Source: Pontibacillus halophilus JSM 076056 = DSM 19796 (GTDB lineage Bacteria > Bacillota > Bacilli > Bacillales > BH030062). Taken from it: a stretch of DNA of 64,000 bases. Under the pieces are notes generated by a model. The model ran no database searches. It was given only the letters and a program-made list of their open reading frames with translations, and had not been told where the DNA came from. Location: the NCBI RefSeq assembly GCF_000425205.1, contig NZ_AULI01000014.1:1-64000 (forward strand), in the 5' to 3' direction. Each line of letters begins with the position of its first letter. Positions within the stretch are counted from its first letter, which is position 1. Below, piece after piece: positions 61,334 through 64,000 of this stretch. A program made the translations under genes and the position numbers.

Positions 61334-62713
61334 ATGCTTCGCCGTATCTTACCGAGCCCTATTTATGAATACTTAAACATGTCTAAACGCAGACGAAAGC
61401 ATGAACTTCAAATGAACATATGGTTCATGCCTGCCATCTACATAGCTATTTCAACGTTACTCGTAGTCGCTACACTACTCCTTGACCTTTATGTGGATAT
61501 CTCTCAATACACGCCTAACCTGTTCCAGTCACAAGCATCTCTTACCCGCGTGTTGGTCAGTAGTTTAATTGGAGCGATCCTTACACTAAGCGCATACACC
61601 CTGAACTCAATATTAATCGTGTTAACCACATTCAGCGGCCAATTTTCCCCGCGTCTTCTGCTGAACTTTATATCCGACCGGAAAACACAACATATATTAG
61701 GTATTTTCAATGGTAGCTTCGTCTATGTGTTATTTGTGTTTCTATTCATTAGTAACCAAGCAGATGAAACGTTCGTAGCCGTTCCAGTCAGCACCGTACT
61801 ACTTGCTTTCGTCTGTGCTGTGACGTTTATTTACTTTATCAATCATGCTACAACGTGGATGCAGGTTCATAACATCACATTAAATATGAGAAATGTCTCT
61901 GAGCGTATGCTCAAGAATTCGTTAGAGAAGGAGATGGCACCTCTACGAACAAACGATTCACTCGGCCAAGAAGAACAACTCCATAATCACAATTGGACAA
62001 CTCTTTATACACATAAGACGGGTTATGTTCAGTTGGTCGACTTTAAACAGATGGTCGAAGAAGCGAAGAAAGATGATCTTATCATTCGATTGGAAGCGCC
62101 AATCGGCAAATGGCTATTACGAGGGAATCCACTCCTCTCGTATCAGTGGAATACCTCCTCTGAAATTGACGAACGGAAATACCAGTCGCTGATTGATATT
62201 GGGCATAAGCAAACGGAAATTCAAGACATTGAGCACGGCTTAAACAAACTATCGGAAGTCGGAATTAAAGCATTAGGAAATGACGACCCGAAGACAGCCG
62301 CTAACGTGATTAACCAATTGTCCGATTTGCTACTGACAATCTCAACGCTTATGTCGAAGAATCCTTACTTAGTGGATGAGAACGAACAACTCCGTGTCAT
62401 CGTCCCAGAGAGTTCATTTGAATATTACTTGTATAAAGGATTTGGTTATATTCGCCATTATGCAACTGGCAATGTCCCAATCATTACAGACATCATATCG
62501 TCCCTCACATGTCTAGCTAAATCTATTCATCCAAGCTTCCACCAATGCATTTGGGAACTCGCTTGTAATACAACAAGTGGATTCACGAACATGCACATCT
62601 ATGAACTGGATGAACGTTATTTATTGCGTAGCTTAGAGGAATTGGCTGAAGTGACAAATAATCTCGACCACTTCTATCAAGTAAAGAACAGCATTCAGTC
62701 TACACCAGCATAA
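61334..62713 (+). CDS. DUF2254 membrane protein, copy B
   Basis: 459 aa. Four helices in the first 170 residues, LNSILIVLTTFSGQFSPRLLLNFI matching copy A at 53333, and a C-terminal soluble part with GIKALGNDDPKTAANVINQL. The key NDP...A segment is shared with copy A. RBS AAAGGAGG. Function unknown. Confidence 0.87.
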   Translation: MLRRILPSPIYEYLNMSKRRRKHELQMNIWFMPAIYIAISTLLVVATLLLDLYVDISQYTPNLFQSQASLTRVLVSSLIGAILTLSAYTLNSILIVLTTFSGQFSPRLLLNFISDRKTQHILGIFNGSFVYVLFVFLFISNQADETFVAVPVSTVLLAFVCAVTFIYFINHATTWMQVHNITLNMRNVSERMLKNSLEKEMAPLRTNDSLGQEEQLHNHNWTTLYTHKTGYVQLVDFKQMVEEAKKDDLIIRLEAPIGKWLLRGNPLLSYQWNTSSEIDERKYQSLIDIGHKQTEIQDIEHGLNKLSEVGIKALGNDDPKTAANVINQLSDLLLTISTLMSKNPYLVDENEQLRVIVPESSFEYYLYKGFGYIRHYATGNVPIITDIISSLTCLAKSIHPSFHQCIWELACNTTSGFTNMHIYELDERYLLRSLEELAEVTNNLDHFYQVKNSIQSTPA

Positions 62714-62715
62714 TA

Positions 62716-62747
62716 AAAGGGGGCGTTTCATTACGCCCCCCTTTTTA
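62716..62747 (+). terminator. Terminator of DUF2254 copy B
   Basis: GGGGGCG / CGCCCCC with an eight-base loop, then CTTTTTAATG. Confidence 0.88.
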
Positions 62748-62906
62748 ATGATTTCCCTTCTTAAGGGTCTGTCGAGATAGTTGGATCATTTCTTTAATCA
62801 TAACCCCAATCCGCCCACCCACTTTCAAAGCATCCCTAGACAAGAGGTTTCCATTGTATCCGTTTTGTATCGGAGCCCCTTTCGTCCCTTGCGGATTGAA
62901 AGCACC
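62745..62906 (-). pseudogene. Remnant of a small acid-soluble spore protein gene
   Basis: A 53-codon open stretch on the minus strand encodes APIQNGYNGNLLSRDALKVG and then GRIGVMIKEMIQ before TAA. This resembles the C-terminal half of alpha/beta-type SASPs (GYNG-L-SRDAG--GG---KEMI). In-frame TAA (62907-62909) cuts it from any N-terminal half, and I find no start codon, RBS or GPR protease site. Probably decayed; a frameshifted intact gene is less likely. The rest of 62747-63036 shows nothing else. Confidence 0.5.
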
Positions 62907-63036
62907 TTATATCCTTAACTACATAAATCAAATCACAACATCTCTCCCCGTTTCGTATAGAAAGCTATCCAAATTGTTCTTCTCATTGAAAAGAATATAA
63001 ACTAGATAAAAAGACGATACATAAAGGAGTTTGCAT

Positions 63037-64000
63037 ATGGACAAGATGGCATCCGCCCTTATTAAATCAAACAAATGGCTACTATCAATATGGGTCATCA
63101 TTTTCGTGGCGTTCGGATATTATGCATTAGACCTCCCTTCAAAACTTGAAGGAGATGGATTTCGCACTACGGGGGAATATGAGGAAGTTGAAGACACCTT
63201 AAACGACAAATTCGACTTTCCGACCTCTACAATCTTACTGCTCTTTGAAGACCAGAACATCGATGATTGGGAGGAAGACATTCAGAACGTTCTTACAGAG
63301 ATGAAAGAAGTTCAATCCATTGAAACTGTGTTATCTCCATTAGAAGACGACACGATGATGGACGGGAAAGTCGCTTATGCCGCCCTTCATTTAGAAGAAG
63401 AGGCTACAGATAAGAAGAGAATCATTGAAGACGTCCGTTCTATTGCAGATTCATACAAAGGCGTAGCTGTTACAGGCGAACCCGTAATTTCAGAAGACAT
63501 TAATAAGGCTAGTCAAGATGACTTGAAAACGGCTGAACTTATTGGCTTACCTGTTGCTTTACTTATGTTGCTGTTCGCCTTTGGAAGTGTCGTTGCTTCA
63601 CTTGTGCCGATTTTAGTTGGGGGCATAACGGTCGTGACTGCCTTGGGTGTGCTGACACTCATAGGAGAGCAAATGAATTTATCCGTGTTCTTGCTGAATG
63701 TCGTTCCTATGATTGGACTTGCATTAAGCATTGATTTCGCGCTTCTCTTTATCAACCGTTACCGTGAGGAGCTTGCTAATCACAATTCGACTGCTGCCAT
63801 TCGTACGACCATTGTCACGGCGGGACGCTCAATCTTATTCTCAGCTATGTGTGTATTCATCGGATTAGGGGCGATGATGGTCATTCAAGTGGATATCTTC
63901 CAGACGATCGCTTTAGGGGGCATGGTGGTTGTCTTTATCGCTGTATTAAGCGCGTTAACACTTCTCCCGTCTATCCTGTACTTACTCGGTGGGAACATTA
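63037..64000 (+). CDS. MMPL/RND family transporter, N-terminal part (cut by window end)
   Basis: 321 codons are visible from the ATG at 63037 (AAAGGAG), open to the window edge. TM1 near residues 16-35, a long extracellular domain (about 36-160), then helices including LPVALLMLLFAFGSVVASLVP, GLALSIDFALLFINRYREEL (the GLxxxxDF-NRYREE signature) and more. MMPL proteins export lipids or hydrophobic compounds. The second half lies beyond the window. Confidence 0.88.
   Translation, partial: MDKMASALIKSNKWLLSIWVIIFVAFGYYALDLPSKLEGDGFRTTGEYEEVEDTLNDKFDFPTSTILLLFEDQNIDDWEEDIQNVLTEMKEVQSIETVLSPLEDDTMMDGKVAYAALHLEEEATDKKRIIEDVRSIADSYKGVAVTGEPVISEDINKASQDDLKTAELIGLPVALLMLLFAFGSVVASLVPILVGGITVVTALGVLTLIGEQMNLSVFLLNVVPMIGLALSIDFALLFINRYREELANHNSTAAIRTTIVTAGRSILFSAMCVFIGLGAMMVIQVDIFQTIALGGMVVVFIAVLSALTLLPSILYLLGGNI

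Overview
The window reads as chromosomal DNA of a spore-forming, motile Bacillaceae bacterium (moderately AT-rich, possibly a Halobacillus/Pontibacillus-like genus). Supporting signs are the acpS-nnrD-ydcC-alr-ndoAI-ndoA-rsbRSTUVW-sigB-rsbX-tex-cmpA-sprT gene order shared with Bacillus subtilis, spore genes (cmpA, two YjcZ-type peptides, a YppG-like coat-type protein, a spore-protein remnant), strong Shine-Dalgarno sequences with frequent TTG/GTG starts, and promoters of sigma-A, -B, -D, -K and -W type. I see no prophage, insertion sequence or CRISPR array.

Layout. 9-1257: twelve tRNA genes on the minus strand with one strong promoter. 1489-17192: conserved core block, almost all minus strand, holding sprT, cmpA (plus), tex, the complete sigma-B stress module, the MazEF-type ndoAI/ndoA pair, alr, a lipoprotein, nnrD, acpS, a divergent rhomboid gene and cshA. 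17411-36791: accessory metabolism and transport, including an EamA transporter, DegV, a 118-bp inverted-repeat element, MFS transporter plus esterase, MarR regulator, an ABC exporter, a two-component system, lipoproteins, a lipid kinase, SDR enzymes and a flavin monooxygenase. 36823-39510: a sigma-D-type promoter driving a BMP-family binding lipoprotein and a chemoreceptor. 39539-43329: acetyltransferase, methyltransferase, SIMPL protein, a BI-1 family membrane protein behind a sigma-W-type promoter, and a TipA/Mta-type MerR regulator.

43530-52090 is the most interesting part. A seven-gene operon encodes a YnjBCD-type ABC importer, a VTT (TVP38/TMEM64) membrane protein, a YnjF-type CDP-alcohol phosphotransferase and a FAD disulfide reductase. 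It is followed by a convergent Crp/Fnr regulator, a glutaredoxin-like protein, an OsmC protein and a thioredoxin. The operon promoter and the osmC promoter each carry a perfect TGTAA-N6-TTACA dyad whose centre lies exactly 30.5 bp upstream of the -10 box, with no -35 box. This predicts one thiol/redox regulon activated by the local Crp/Fnr protein.

52265-64000: sporulation peptides, undecaprenyl-phosphate translocase PopT, two DUF2254 membrane proteins, a ZIP metal transporter, several redox and sugar-nucleotide-like enzymes, an aldehyde dehydrogenase with a sigma-B-like promoter, and the start of an MMPL transporter cut by the window edge.
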